Shown: in pieces, positions 42,985 to 54,200 of the stretch | How positions within the stretch are numbered: position 1 is the stretch's first letter | How the letters are laid out: the number at the start of each line of letters is the position of its first letter | The notes under the pieces: generated by a model | What the model saw: only the letters and a program-made list of their open reading frames with translations | Databases searched by the model: none | What the model was told of the DNA's origin: nothing | DNA from: Phymatolithon calcareum | Taxonomy: Eukaryota; Rhodophyta; Florideophyceae; Hapalidiales | Reading direction: 5' to 3' | DNA length: 64,000 nucleotides | Assembly: GCA_977006965.1 (NCBI GenBank) | Contig: OZ345359.1 | Span: forward strand, 2,914,001 to 2,978,000 | Made by a program: the position numbers and the translations under genes

Positions 42985-43064
42985 AGTGGGAGCACGACAT
43001 CATTTTGGCCCAAATCAAATAAATAATTATCGGGCCTTGATGTTGCCGGCTCTTCTAGTGGTGC
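42985..43064. repeat. Imperfect hairpin, member 2 of a pair
   Basis: Same plan and largely the same arms and loop as 42765-42843 (ATTTTGGCCCAAATCAA ... ATCGGGCC), with base changes on both sides. Could be a small foldback transposon or a small-RNA hairpin; there is no direct evidence of transcription. Confidence 0.55.
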
Positions 43065-43640
43065 ACTCAAAACAAGTTTCTGTACTGTACAATAATTTAC
43101 TGTGTTGCAGAATCGCGCAAGCCCCTTCTCGTCGTTTCTTCTACAGTGCCGCAGCAGCGGAGGATTGCGCAGTGTCATCAACTTCCTTGCAGTACGTATA
43201 TTTCGAAAAAAGCAGTGTTCTATATTTACCGCGTTACGTCTAAAAAATTTGAGAATATTGGGCTGCAATGTAAATATCCCAGACTGCCTCAAAGTAAGCA
43301 CGAGAATGGCTCTATAACATCACTTGGCAACCAGAAGCACCGAACGGAAGAAGGATTGCTCGGGACGCGCTCCACATCAAGAGTGGAGGGAAACAGCCGA
43401 TCTTCCCTCTTTTTTGATAGGAACTCTGAGTTTACAGCAGTCGCGTTGCACCAGCCCTTTCTTGAAACTGCATCGTTCACCCTTTATTTCCGAAGGTGAG
43501 ATTAAAAGCACTGCTGAGGCTTGAAAAAAAGGAGCAAAGATTTTATGTTCAATCATCTATTACCGGAAGTCCTCCACATTCCTTTACGAAATGGAAGGTA
43601 CTGCTATTTAAATTAGTAGCAGAAGATAAAGAGAGGCTCT

Positions 43641-43985
43641 TCCATGTCTGCGAGCCGCAAATCTTAGTCGCGAGGGGAAAAAGCGAACACTGTTTTTCTT
43701 GGAGTGACAACAATATTGTGACAGGGTGGAGGGGAAGACTTTAGAAGAGCGCGAAACTGAGAACAGGGGACCAGTCGTACATTTGCCGTTAGTACAAGGC
43801 GCGAAAGAGAAGCAGTGCGCGTGAGAGGTGACCTGGTCCATAGTGCTAAGCTTATGATCGTGACATTTCAGTCAGTAAATGGCGCATGCGGAGTAATTGA
43901 TAAGCGTGTTCTGGTATCACAGGCGTATCTCGATCGCCGAATTATTTGCCGTCGTACGGCACTGCTACCGGCACTGCAATATTTG
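43641..43985. repeat. Helicase upstream flank, second part, duplicated at 47870-48195
   Basis: Closely similar sequence is found at 47870-48195 in the same orientation, ending after GCCGTCGTACGGCACTG in both. This marks the outer limit of the shared unit. Confidence 0.65.
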
Positions 43986-44122
43986 CACCCCAAAAGGCGA
44001 GCTACAGGTAGAAGAACTTGGAGCTGGCGATGTGAAGCAGTGGCAAATGAATTGCATCATGCTATACTCCATTTGAAAATCGCGTCTGTGCCTACTACTA
44101 GCATCAAGTATTCTCAGTAACC

Positions 44123-44600
44123 TTAATCAGAGATATATGGTATCACATCAATGGTTCGAGCTACCTCTTTTTCATCTGTAGAGGCCCGTTTCTGTTTCTT
44201 CAAGATGCTATTAAGGGTTCTAGCTCCCAATGTCTCTTTCAAATCAGTTTTTCTTGCGCCAGTTTGAATATTTTTACGTATGTGATCGTAGTAAATCGAC
44301 CGAGAGATTTTTGGGGAGCTTAGACCTCCTCTCTTGAACATTGGAAGAACCAGTGCTCCATTCCATTCGCCAGAACACCAGCGAGCTGTCTAGATTTTGT
44401 GGTCGTGCCCAGCAGGAAGCTATTACATTCAATTGGGGTGCTGAGCAGTGTTTCAGAGAAAATGCAGTCCTGTCGAGTTGCGGATTGTGCAATAATCGAC
44501 AGAATGCAGCTCGATGGACAGAGTTTGCTACTGGATACAGAGATTGAACTCGCTCTCCGCGTTATTAAAGCTTTGTTTTTAGTTTTAATTCCAATTGAAC
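44123..44600 (-). pseudogene. LINE reverse transcriptase N-terminal fragment
   Basis: The minus strand reads WNGALVLPMFKRGGLSSPK, the W-K-x-x-x-V-x-x-I-x-K-K-G block of non-LTR reverse transcriptases, after a frame change from the preceding part. Related sequence is at 57870-58270. Stops break it; no catalytic region is present. Confidence 0.5.
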
Positions 44601-45897
44601 TGTAGACAAGAATGAAATTCAAACCTCCAGATTTTGAATCCACTTCCAACAGAGTACATTTGTGGAGAAGATAGAATTTGGGGACCTTCTTTGGCACCAG
44701 TGCCATGATTACGCTTTTCGCTCTCTGCAACTGTTTGGTTGTTTATTGAATGCCCATTGCAATACTGCTAAGTCTGTTGGCCATGCGGTGCCTCAGCGCA
44801 CTCTGCAGTCCACTGAGAAGAGTCTAGAGATCGAATAAGAATGCAAAAGGCTCACAACGGGAATAGATTCAAGTTTAATAAAGTTTGGGACAGCAGATCG
44901 AGCCAACAAGGATAAAAAATAGTACTTCTTGCTGCTCTAATTGAGGTTCTGTTAGCTTGTTTCTGAAAAATACACTTTGCTTTAACCTGCCATTGACAGA
45001 GGAAAGAGCATCAATTGAGTGTCGGCACTAGATGGATGCCTTTGATGCATTTGCGAGTGTCTGGGCTGAATTGAAGGCAAATAGAAGGCTGGTAACGTCT
45101 GCTGTAAAGTCGCCTTTCTAAATATCTCTGCAAATATTAATGTGTAAGTAATAGTTTTGGCCTATCATTGTGTAATCGACTTTCGGTTGGATGTACTGTA
45201 CCCTCACGGGTGCAATATAAACTGACAATGAAATCTCTGAGTATGCAGAAGTCCAATACATTGAAGACACCATTCAATTTCCAGATCCACCCAGCGACAC
45301 TGAAGGGCTTTATAGACTTTATAGTCTGCTCTGCGCTGCCAGTGCTCACACTCCAGTCCTACAACCTCGCTCTGTCAGCTCGGCAGAGTCATCCGCGTGA
45401 GTTCCGGCATGGGCGGACATCTTGGATGGTATTTCTATTACGCCTCTAGAAAAATTAGTTTGCATCTCTCTCACCCCTTAAGGATCTTCGCGGACCAAGT
45501 TCAAGAATGCAATGAAAAATCGTATCCGAATTGCAGGACAAGCAAGTATAGTGTCATTGAATGTACGATCTAGACGCTACTGAAGAGCTCTCTCAGTATT
45601 CTCAGATACTCGCAGATGGTTTTTCGCATCCACATTGAGTCAAAAGTCACGTAATGTTCTTCCTTTATTCAGAGGCATGCTAATGCAAAGCATGTTTTTT
45701 AAAAAGCTCCCTCCAAGCTCCCAAAACCGCCATTAAAGTAGCGGGACGGCCTCTCATTATCTTTGTCCGATTCCTTTTCACACTCAGCCTCTCTCTATCT
45801 CAAGTTTGTTCTCAATCTCGAACCCAAATGAGTCTTTTCCGTTTATATCCCATATCTGGGCTCATATATGTTAGCTGCAGGGTGCGCCGGGGCACCA
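44601..45897. other. No recognisable gene
   Basis: Short frames only; no repeat to the rest of the window that I could see. Confidence 0.3.
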
Positions 45898-45996
45898 CTA
45901 GTGTCTATTTTACGGCGATCGACCGGTATCTACAAAGACGCGAGAAATATGAAACTGTTTCCCTCAATTGAGGGGCTCTCGTAAAATAGACACTAG
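45898..45996. mobile_element. 99-bp mini-transposon with 17-bp perfect inverted ends
   Basis: CTAGTGTCTATTTTACG (45898-45914) and its exact complement (45980-45996) bound this segment. If the palindromic TA is the duplicated target, the element is GTGTCTATTTTACG ... CGTAAAATAGACAC with TA on both sides, as for Tc1/mariner/pogo mini-elements. The interior is 65 bases with no coding content. Confidence 0.7.
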
Positions 45997-46099
45997 GCCA
46001 ATTTTATTTTGAAGTGTTGATAAGGGCTTTCAACTAGACTACCAAACAGTTGAAATAGAACCCCATCCACAATCAGGACTCTGGGGCCCCGGTATGTCC

Positions 46100-47400
46100 T
46101 CAAGTCGATATTCTCCTCAAATGGGCCCTGCTGGAAATCACTGAAGAATCCAGAGACTTATGCTTCATTTCTATCTCTAGCGGCAGAGTGCTCAATTCTT
46201 GCTTGAGATTTCGCTGTGAGCAATCTTCACGAATGACAGTTAATCTTGCTCTGTGTATATTGAATCCATCAGAGATACGGTGAAGAAAATGGGTTTGGAA
46301 CTGTAGCAGTAAAGAAGAGAACAAGAAATCGGAAAGTCCCGCTCCGAATGGCTTTGCAGCCTGGCATACAGCTTTTGAAACTGTCAGACACAGTGAGCTA
46401 ATTTGCCTCATCTACAGCCATGCGAAAAACTCAGTTCCTGGTACATGCAAAACTTCTCATTGTTTCCACAATCGTCGTCTTGGACTCAGTTCTCGAGAAA
46501 CAAGAGCTATAACCCCGCTCTCCCCGGATGGGTTTTGTTAGACCTCACGTAAGCTTGTTGTCTGAGCATCTGCTTACTCGAATCGCTTTCTACATTCTTT
46601 GCGATTCTCCTTCAATGGCGAGATCCCAAAGGTTATCACCCTCTCTAACAATACAGGGCTTAGAACGACGGCTGTTCTCTCTGACCCAGTCCCGCTTCCC
46701 AGCAAAACCGCCGATATCAAAATATGGTACCTCGAAAAGGCGGCGTACAAGGGTGCTCCCAAGAACAGATTAGGCCTTTAAAACTTGATACCGCTGGCAG
46801 GGTACGAATCGCACTTATGGATGAAATGATGGCTTCCGTGCTTATTTCTAAGGCACTAGAAAGCCCTTTAAAAGCTATTTCCGACTCCCTATTTCGATCA
46901 TCACCTTGCATTTCTAGATTCGGCAATGATGGCATTCAAATTCCCAGGTCAACGTGTCAGTCGTGGGATCATCTTTGAGACATACGCATATCTAGAGCGG
47001 TGTTCTCTCCACTCGTTCCTTAAAGCGAATCCTCAACGCGGGCATAAAATGCTTCTGCATCATGTACGGAATGACCACCTTTTATTACTGCAGCTTCTTG
47101 AACGTCTTTCTCGAAAATATTTGATGTCTTAGCACCGACACTGTTTCTCAAAGACGGCGGCATTGGGAGCGTACTTTTTCAGCATGAAGCTCGTGCTTGT
47201 TCTTTGCATGTCTTATAAAAGCCTGTGTAGAGCTCATAGGGAACTTTTTTGGCAAGGTTCGCAAATAAATCCACAGATTTGTGGAGTAGGAAGAATTCCG
47301 TGTGAGCGGAAAAGCTCAAAATCGCTCATTTTATATCCCATTGGAGAGCACTTAAATCGAGCCTCAAGCGAAAGGTATTGTCAAAAGTGAGCAATCTCCC
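46100..47400 (-). pseudogene. Helicase element copy with large internal deletions
   Basis: Minus-strand homology to the near-complete gene runs from the OrsD zinc-finger start (47330-47175), through a 33-bp island matching 38822-38855, then the linker (47140-46730) and motor motifs I-III (46720-46100). The recombinase-like part and most of the N-terminal region are missing. Examples are VLLGSGTGSERTAVVLSPVL for the P-loop (disrupted) and ISAIRTLPAVSS for the linker. Many stops. Confidence 0.8.
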
Positions 47401-47692
47401 CTGCACCTGGAGACTAGGCGCAGAAAAGTTCTTTCATTTTTGATTTCGGACCGGATCGTAGTCTCTACAGAGCTGAAGCATTCACTCCCGTGGGACGGCG
47501 CTGGGCTCTTCCGTTATCAGTCCTGACAGTATTCGCGTATTTGAAGACGGTATGCGTTTTCTAAAGTGCAGCTCAATAGTCTCAGCTTTTTCGAAACGAA
47601 GTGCTGAAAAATAGAAGACTGCCGCTTTTAATTGTACGTACGTACAGTACTTCGAGGATGATTGGCGGTACTATATTGTGCGATGTCTATAG

Positions 47693-47738
47693 TTAGAGGA
47701 ATACAACACTACAATAAATCCGTTTAAATTGTGATGGG
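47693..47738. mobile_element. 46-bp micro-insertion flanked by TATAG
   Basis: The matching flank at 40611-40620 reads TCTATAGTGTC without interruption. Here 46 extra bases sit between two copies of TATAG (47688-47692 and 47739-47743), so a short insertion made a 5-bp duplication. It has no internal repeat and may be a remnant of a larger element. Confidence 0.6.
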
Positions 47739-48199
47739 TATAGTGTCATATTGTCGTTGATCTTTGATTCCAATCGTGAATTGCAGATCACTAAAAGAAA
47801 CTTATACTGTACAGTACGGCACGCACTGCTGCAGGTGTCCTCGTTGCCGAAAGCGCCCAGGGTTGCATGTCTGCAATCCAAAAAGTTTAGTTGCGAGAGG
47901 AAAAAGCGAACCCTTTTTTTCTTGGAGTGACAACAATGTTGTGAGGGTGTGGAGCGGAAGACAGTAGAAGAGCGCGAAACTGAAAATAACGGGCCCAGTC
48001 GTACATTTGCCTTTAATACAAGACGCGAAAGAGAACCAGTGGGCGTGAGAGGTTGCGTGGTCGGTAGTGCTAAGCTGATGATCGTGACTTTTCAGTCGGT
48101 AAATGGCACAGGCGGGGTATTGATAAGCGTGCTGTGGTATCACAGGTGTATATTGATCGCCGAATTATTTGCCGTCGTACGGCACTGTGGCGGCCACTG

Positions 48200-50385
48200 A
48201 GAGACTTGGAGAAACTCATTAGAGGCAGCTTTCCAAAAAGGGCCTCCTGTATCCTTCGTTTGAGCTCCAGATACAGTAGGTTAATTCATTGTAGCACTAA
48301 GCAGTACTATCTGCGATATGTGCTCATTTTTCTAAATGTTTTGCAAAATAAGATTTCTAGCCAGGGCTTCTTTTCAATCTTTAATACGAACGGGGGAGAT
48401 AGTGTGCAGTCAAGTTTTACGACACGTTATCTTACCGGCTCTTCTTTTCGGCACGTCAAGTGTACTAGTGAGTCAGAAACATGCATTTGCAATAATAGGA
48501 CTCATTTTGAAGAAACATGGAGTGTGTTGAAGAGGTGCCAGCCCCACCACAGATTTTAAACTAACGTATGCAAGCAGGGCTTGCTGCATATCAGCCTAAA
48601 GCTTCATAAAGCCGTCGAGCTATCACTTCTATCGATTTCGTATTTTCAAGCGACGTAGTACAGATTCATTTCAGCCTTCTCTGCAAAGAAATATTTGAGC
48701 CTTAGACATTTTCATCGTTTTTTAGTCGAAGATCAAACAGAGAATCTCTCACGACTCGAGATTGACGGTATGCAAGGTCCTTTATCGTATTATCGGATTG
48801 TGAGGCCAGAAAGCACTACTCGAGTCTCCACGTCTAACACTCGACATCTAACGGATCATTGATCAAATTTCGAGTCGCATTTATAGCTCTGGCAGTGAAA
48901 GAGACATCTTGATGCTAAATGAAACACAGTTATGAGCCTGTGAAGCAAACGAACTACTTTTATTTGTCCAAAGCTTCTGATGTTGCATGGAGTTTCATGT
49001 TTTCCTGCTTTCTTGGCCTGGAAGCTATTCTGGAAGGTTCTTTGTTTCGATTTACTGCTAGAGCTCCAGTAGACTTTATTCTGACTTGTTGGATAGCTTG
49101 GTGCGAGGCTCCTAGCTCAAACGTGATTTGAATACTCACTAAATCTTTTGCTTCGTATGCTTCTCTCTATTATACTAATTCAGGGCAAGTAGATAGCTAA
49201 TGAATTTGCAATAGCTCTGTACAACCATTTATGCCAGCGGCCGCCATGGGAAAGGCCAGATAAGCGTCGTTCAACCATGACAGCTCGGATGTGTGGTGTC
49301 GAGTGAAAGTGTTTACTTGGTCGTTGATCGATAGCGATATTCCATAGTGGGGACTCGATGGTAGATAGTACATGGATGATACTTGTTTGCTCATAATCGA
49401 TCCCTTCCCTTTTGAGGTTTTTCGAAGAGCCAAAGTACAAAACTGAGACAACAGACTAGATTGAAGATGACCGACCATGGCCAGGTAAGAGAGCTCACCG
49501 AATTAACATGGCGCACTGTTGGCGATGAAGAATGTATAGACTATTGGCCGGTTAGTCTGGCGGAGACGAATAACGAGAAAGGTTAGTAAGTTATTGAGAC
49601 AAAACTCGAAGCCGGCACAAGTACAGTCCGCGCATGAGGAGAAACTTCACAATGGGCATTTGAGAGGAGCACCGGCATTGCAGAGGCGATCAGAACTTTA
49701 TATGCATTCGTCCTTTGAGCGGTCCTGTGGCTTCACAAAGCAAACAACCAAGAAAATGTCCATCAATTGCAGATGAGTGACGAAGGAGCTCGGAAAAAAT
49801 TCCGCAATCTACATGCTTCGATTGGAGTCGAAGGGAATACATATTCATCCTTTTTTACAATATTTATCAAATTCTGGTGAAAAGCCTCAGTCTCATGCGA
49901 GTATAGGGGCTAGGTGAGAGCAGTTTCTGCTTATCTAGAGAAAGCTCGTACCTTAAGCTTTCTCTACGTTTTCCACATGTGTCTTCGACAAAGGACTCGC
50001 GAACACGACCCAGTGTACTAGAAAATGCTCAAGATGATAACAGTTGCGGCTTTCAGCATACATTCAAAATTAATACATTTCAAGGAAAGAGCTATCATAA
50101 ATCATTTCGAAGATTTTGCCTACGGAGAAATCGAGATTAAAGGCGAATCGATTGGAAGAGATAGAAGCAGCACTGAGTCGAATGTGGAAAAATCTGGTGC
50201 GGCCTCTTGAAAAGATGCTTAATGATATAATCGCTATTGACAATCGATAGGAGCGGAGTCAATGATACTCCAGTGCAAAGAAAATATTTTACGAAGATAT
50301 ATTCTTGGTCTTTAGGTTTGCTCTATAAACTCGAAATCTCTGCACTTTGTATCACGTAATTGACTGATGCTGTAAAGATTTGAGT
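48200..50385. other. Long stretch without a recognisable gene
   Basis: Overlapping short frames only (for example 48134-48559 plus, 49180-49478 minus), none recognised. No repeat boundary seen. Confidence 0.3.
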
Positions 50386-50389
50386 CACG

Positions 50390-50700
50390 ATGGGCATGGA
50401 ACACATTTTAGTCGGTCTGCTCAAATGTCTTTTCCAATTTGGTAAGAAAGTCATGTTAGGATGCTCCAGGATCTCTGCTGTCTACGTTTCTGCCTTCAAG
50501 AAACGAACATGGAGAAAACGACGTACTCCGTCGACGATCATTTCAATCGCAAAAACTGTGATTTTATGAACTTTGCCCAGTCTCATCATGCTCAAGTCGT
50601 AGAAGCTCTAAAACATGCTGGGAAAACGATTCACTCAGAAATACTCTCTAGCTCGTTATTGTGAAAAGAGAAACCATTGTTTTCTGTGCAAGACGGTTTG
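50390..50700 (+). pseudogene. Helicase element fragment (N-terminal region)
   Basis: The plus frame 50461-50664 reads ETNMEKTTYSVDDHFNRKNC, then AQVVEALKHAGKTIHSEI. It aligns with the near-complete helicase residues 310-356 (ETEMEKITYTVCDHPDHDNC and QVGEVLKRIQRKIHLEI). Upstream, 50400-50450 matches residues ~280-295 in another frame. This is the only relic of this N-terminal part in the window. Confidence 0.75.
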
Positions 50701-50829
50701 TAGGTCAGTTTTAGAGAGATCCTCTTCTAAGAAGCTCTCTGGAATTAGCCGTGATTTCGAGTATTGTAAAATGACTACAAAGATGCCAAATTTCCGCTCG
50801 CAGGGACGCATTTTACTTTTTCCATAAAT

Positions 50830-51720
50830 CCACTAGCGTTCAGCATAGACACTACATGTAGCTGTCCTCTCTCATCACCATGAATAGCGAAATCGGACTG
50901 TAGCTTTCTGAGAACTTAAGTCTCCTTCTTGAGTATTGAAAGCAGCAATGCCTAAGAAACTCACTAAACCAGCAGCTGAGCCGGCAGGAGCCTGCAGTCG
51001 TCACTATCAAGAATCTGGTGCTTTCCACTGGGGCTATTTGCAGTGCTTCGAAAGAATACGATCTGGTAGAGCTATCATCCGCTTTGAGGAGCTCCTCAGG
51101 GCTCTCTTAAGCTCTCGTATTTGAGCGCGTATGACTTGGAGCTCACTCGTCTCAATGCTATACGTGACTTCAATACTCGTAAGAGTAAATACAGCAATAG
51201 ATCATTCTAAACTTGTCGTCAACAGTTTCGAAAGTCATCAGTCAGTGAGTTGAAGCTCCTGTTGCTTACTAGTAGCTCTGTTTTTGGGCTTATGAATAGC
51301 TTTCGGGGGCGTTTTAAAATCCGAAAAAACGCTGTACTTACAGATCTACTCAAATTCGATAGTTGATTTTTTTCTTCTGCAAAGGGAGCTACCATGCCTT
51401 CCAATTGAGACGAAAAAGTCATCATTTACCCAATGTAATGAAAGCTGCACTAATTTTCTGATGACGTCCCTTGAGTGAGAACACAGCTCCTTTCTCATGC
51501 ATATGCTACAGTTTTATTGACTGCTCTATCATCGGCTACAAACATCCATGACAATATTTAGTGCTGGTTCTGGATAGATGCCGTGACCTTCAAATAAATC
51601 TTTCTTATCTTCCTGTTTGTGCCTCCGGTCTGAATTTCTTGTACATATTTGATTCTGTCCGCGGGAAACGCTCGAAAAACGATCCAGGCTACTCATTTAT
51701 TCAAAGGCGTTGATGACGGG
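50830..51720. other. No recognisable gene
   Basis: Short frames only; nothing assignable. Confidence 0.3.
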
Positions 51721-51722
51721 CG

Positions 51723-53011
51723 CTAGCAGGACTCGTGAATTGCGTTTTTGAGCAGTTCTACTATGAATACAACATATTCTGGAGGAGTAATTAGCCCTTT
51801 TTGCAAGAACATGTGATAATCATAGACGATAACAGCCTTTTTAAGGTAAGGGGATATGTGTTGATTTATTTTAAAAGCTCCCAAGGCCTCTCTTGAAGAG
51901 TAACAGGGCCGCTTTCGCACGATTTTCTAAGCTAACGTAGTTTGACTATTCAGTATATCCTTGATTCGTCTTTCTCTCCCAACAAGTGCTCCAGTGAGTC
52001 GCTTACATTCATATTCAATTTCAGGACTAATCTTGGATGAAGATAGAATGCGTTGGAGTGCGACCAGCTCAATCACAGCTGTGACCCCAAAGTATGCACC
52101 AAGTACTGATTTTCTCCAAGGAGGTGCTCTATTGAATATCAACCGTAGGCATCGCAACCGTGTAGACCTTTCTCTTAAGCGGAGAACCATCGGTAGATTG
52201 TTCGAATCAGTTGGTATCTCGAGCGATCTTCCCTCTTCTTCCTCTGCCCATAACTCAATTATTTCTTTTCGTCGCCCTTTCTTTGAGACTGAGCCGTCCT
52301 CCGCTTTATCGAGAGCTTGCCGCAAATCTTCATATTTCTTGAGGCACTCTATGTCCTTGGTTGCCTCCTTAATGTCTTCATCTCTCCCAGAATACTCATC
52401 TGCTTCGTCGAGGCGCTTCTTCTGTCTCACCAGACTCGCAGAGAACCTTTCTGCTTGATGTCTTCTCCTCATGGCAGGTGGTTCTAGTCGGCACAGAACT
52501 CGCATTCTTCCATGGCGGTGCTGGCGTATGTCCCAAAAATATACTTGAAGAATAGACCTTCTGCAGATTCGATTGCTGATTGTAATCGCTTTGTCAGAGG
52601 CGTGACGTGGAGTGCATACTCCCACTTTGGCAAAATAAGCGATTTGAAGATTCTGATGCATGTCACAGGCTGAAAGCCTCGAACATTGACTCCAATTTCC
52701 CGAAGTTTGTGTATGCACCCAACTGCATTTCGTACTCTTGATAACGCCATGTCGTCTGTTACGCCTTTGTGGTTCATGCTTATACCGAGATACGAGAGCC
52801 TCCAAGCTTGATGAAGAACTCGACCCGCAATGTGGAAGGTGTGTTTCCTGAGTCCCTTGTCTTTAAGGATCTCGCTCTTTCCTGGCTTTGTGTTCCAGCT
52901 CATACCATTTTCCTTCGCCCAGGTAGTCGCTATATCAAGTAGCTTCTGCATTCCTTCTCCATCCTTTGATTGCAGCTGGACATCGTCAGCGAACAGGACA
53001 GCTTCTGGCAT
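51723..53011 (-). pseudogene. LINE (non-LTR retrotransposon) reverse transcriptase, 5'-truncated copy
   Basis: The minus strand begins PEAVLFADDVQLQSKDGEGM, with the catalytic F-A-D-D box at 52982-52993. It continues with the thumb (IFKSLILPKWEYALHVTP; FFKYIFGTYA). A frame change near 52490 leads to RVLCRLEPPAMRRRHQAERF, a long charged C-terminal domain and, after one in-frame TAG at 51927, EALGAFKINQHISPYL. The fingers and palm before F-A-D-D are missing. The 5' break at 53011-53013 lies inside the tail of a helicase relic, so the LINE inserted there. It is the best-preserved LINE in the window. Confidence 0.85.
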
Positions 53012-53012
53012 T

Positions 53013-54200
53013 GTGCCTGGAGGCTATGGCCGCGAAGGTCAAACAGGGAAATTATTTTGAGTGATTCGGCTCCTTCTCACAAACCTTGACTTTGGCGCAA
53101 GTTTTAGAACTGTGCTCGTAACTCCTTGACTGAAACTGGTTCTTGTCCAGCTAGTCCTGCAAAATGCAGAGGGAGCAGAATCAGCGAAGCGCTTCACAAT
53201 TTTCCCGTAAGGGAAATGGCCACTGTCCGCATCAGCAGTCCTGTATCTAGTTTCCCTTAATAGATCGTTATCGGTATACGAGATCAGCTTCCTTCGAAGA
53301 ACGGAATCTGATATTTCTAGACTTCTCTTGGATAGAACATGTGTCCTGGAAGAAGATTCGCACACGTCGCACTGAGGACATTTATCCAACTTAGAGCAGA
53401 GACAAGCAGTGCTTGCGTCATTAACAATTCTCAATCCGCTGTCGTCGACATGAGCTTGTGTCATGATCCCAGGCCTCAAATGAGCCTTCGCCTTCTCTTT
53501 CAATGTAATTTTCTTCCATTTTTGCATTTCGAAGGTGCTGCTCATTAAAATGAACAGCAATTCTTGCATCATGCCCATCACGTCCTGCTCTTCCGACGGC
53601 TTGTCAGAACCTAACGAGCGAACGAAGGCTTCTGGCAAGAATCACACCTCGAACGTCTTTGGCATCAATTGAAGCCATAAAATTTTCAGTGGAAACCATG
53701 ACTACTGTCGATCTTGTGTGTTCACGCAACTTTTGCACACTTCGCTGCAGCTCTTGATGCTCCATTTTGCCGTAGAATTTTAAAATGTATATATTCGGAG
53801 ACAGGTATATAGTCTGAAGCGAGTCTTCAAATGACGGTTTGGATCTGTAGCAGTCAAAAAGACAATTGGAAAGCGGAAAATCCTGTTCCGAACGGCTTTG
53901 CAGCCTGGCATGCAGTTTCTGAAATTGTGGAACATTGGGAACTCATGAGATTCAACAACATCGATGCGACGTGCTCAGTTCCTAGCACATGCAACACTTC
54001 TCATTGTATCCGTGAACGCTCGCCCTGGAAGATCTTCTGGAGAGAAAAGTATTATTGGTTCTCTGAGACCTCATGTAAGCTTAGAGTCTGGAGCCGCTTT
54101 CTGAATTCTTGGCCAAGCTCCTTAATGGTGAGACCCACACAGCTATCATCCTCTCGAACAATATAGGGCCCAGAACGACGGCTGTTTTTCCCAAACCATT
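53013..54200 (-). pseudogene. Helicase element copy with internal deletion
   Basis: Read downward from 54200: KTAVVLGPILFERMIAVWVS (P-loop end), SLHEVSENQ, then decayed DEAH and motif III regions. A deletion junction at 53826-53840 removes the part equivalent to residues ~987-1064. Next come the QELQRSVQK region, motif VI and the zinc segment (53039-53638, with EDSGLRIVNDASTACLCSKL). The extreme tail is replaced by the LINE. Upstream, at 54201, the gene joins the unknown sequence of the inverted duplication. Confidence 0.85.

Larger units (their letters stand above)
40736..43640. mobile_element. Probable 2.9-kb insertion in the helicase upstream flank
   Basis: The copy at 47.8 kb passes straight from the equivalent of 40735 to 43640, so this block was inserted here or deleted there. 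Imperfect inverted arms lie inside it: about 40743-40808 (GATGACTTTATCGC ... GGGCTTG) and 43106-43186 in reverse. Both are followed inward by ACAGTAC-rich sequence. No transposase was recognised, and the outer ends do not show a clean target duplication. It contains the hAT-like element at 41918-42243 and the hairpin pair at 42.8-43.06 kb. Confidence 0.4.

Noticed and set aside
40736-43640. Autonomous DNA transposon with clean ends
   Set aside because: Inverted arms are imperfect and lie inside the block; no transposase or target duplication could be defined, so it is only a probable insertion.
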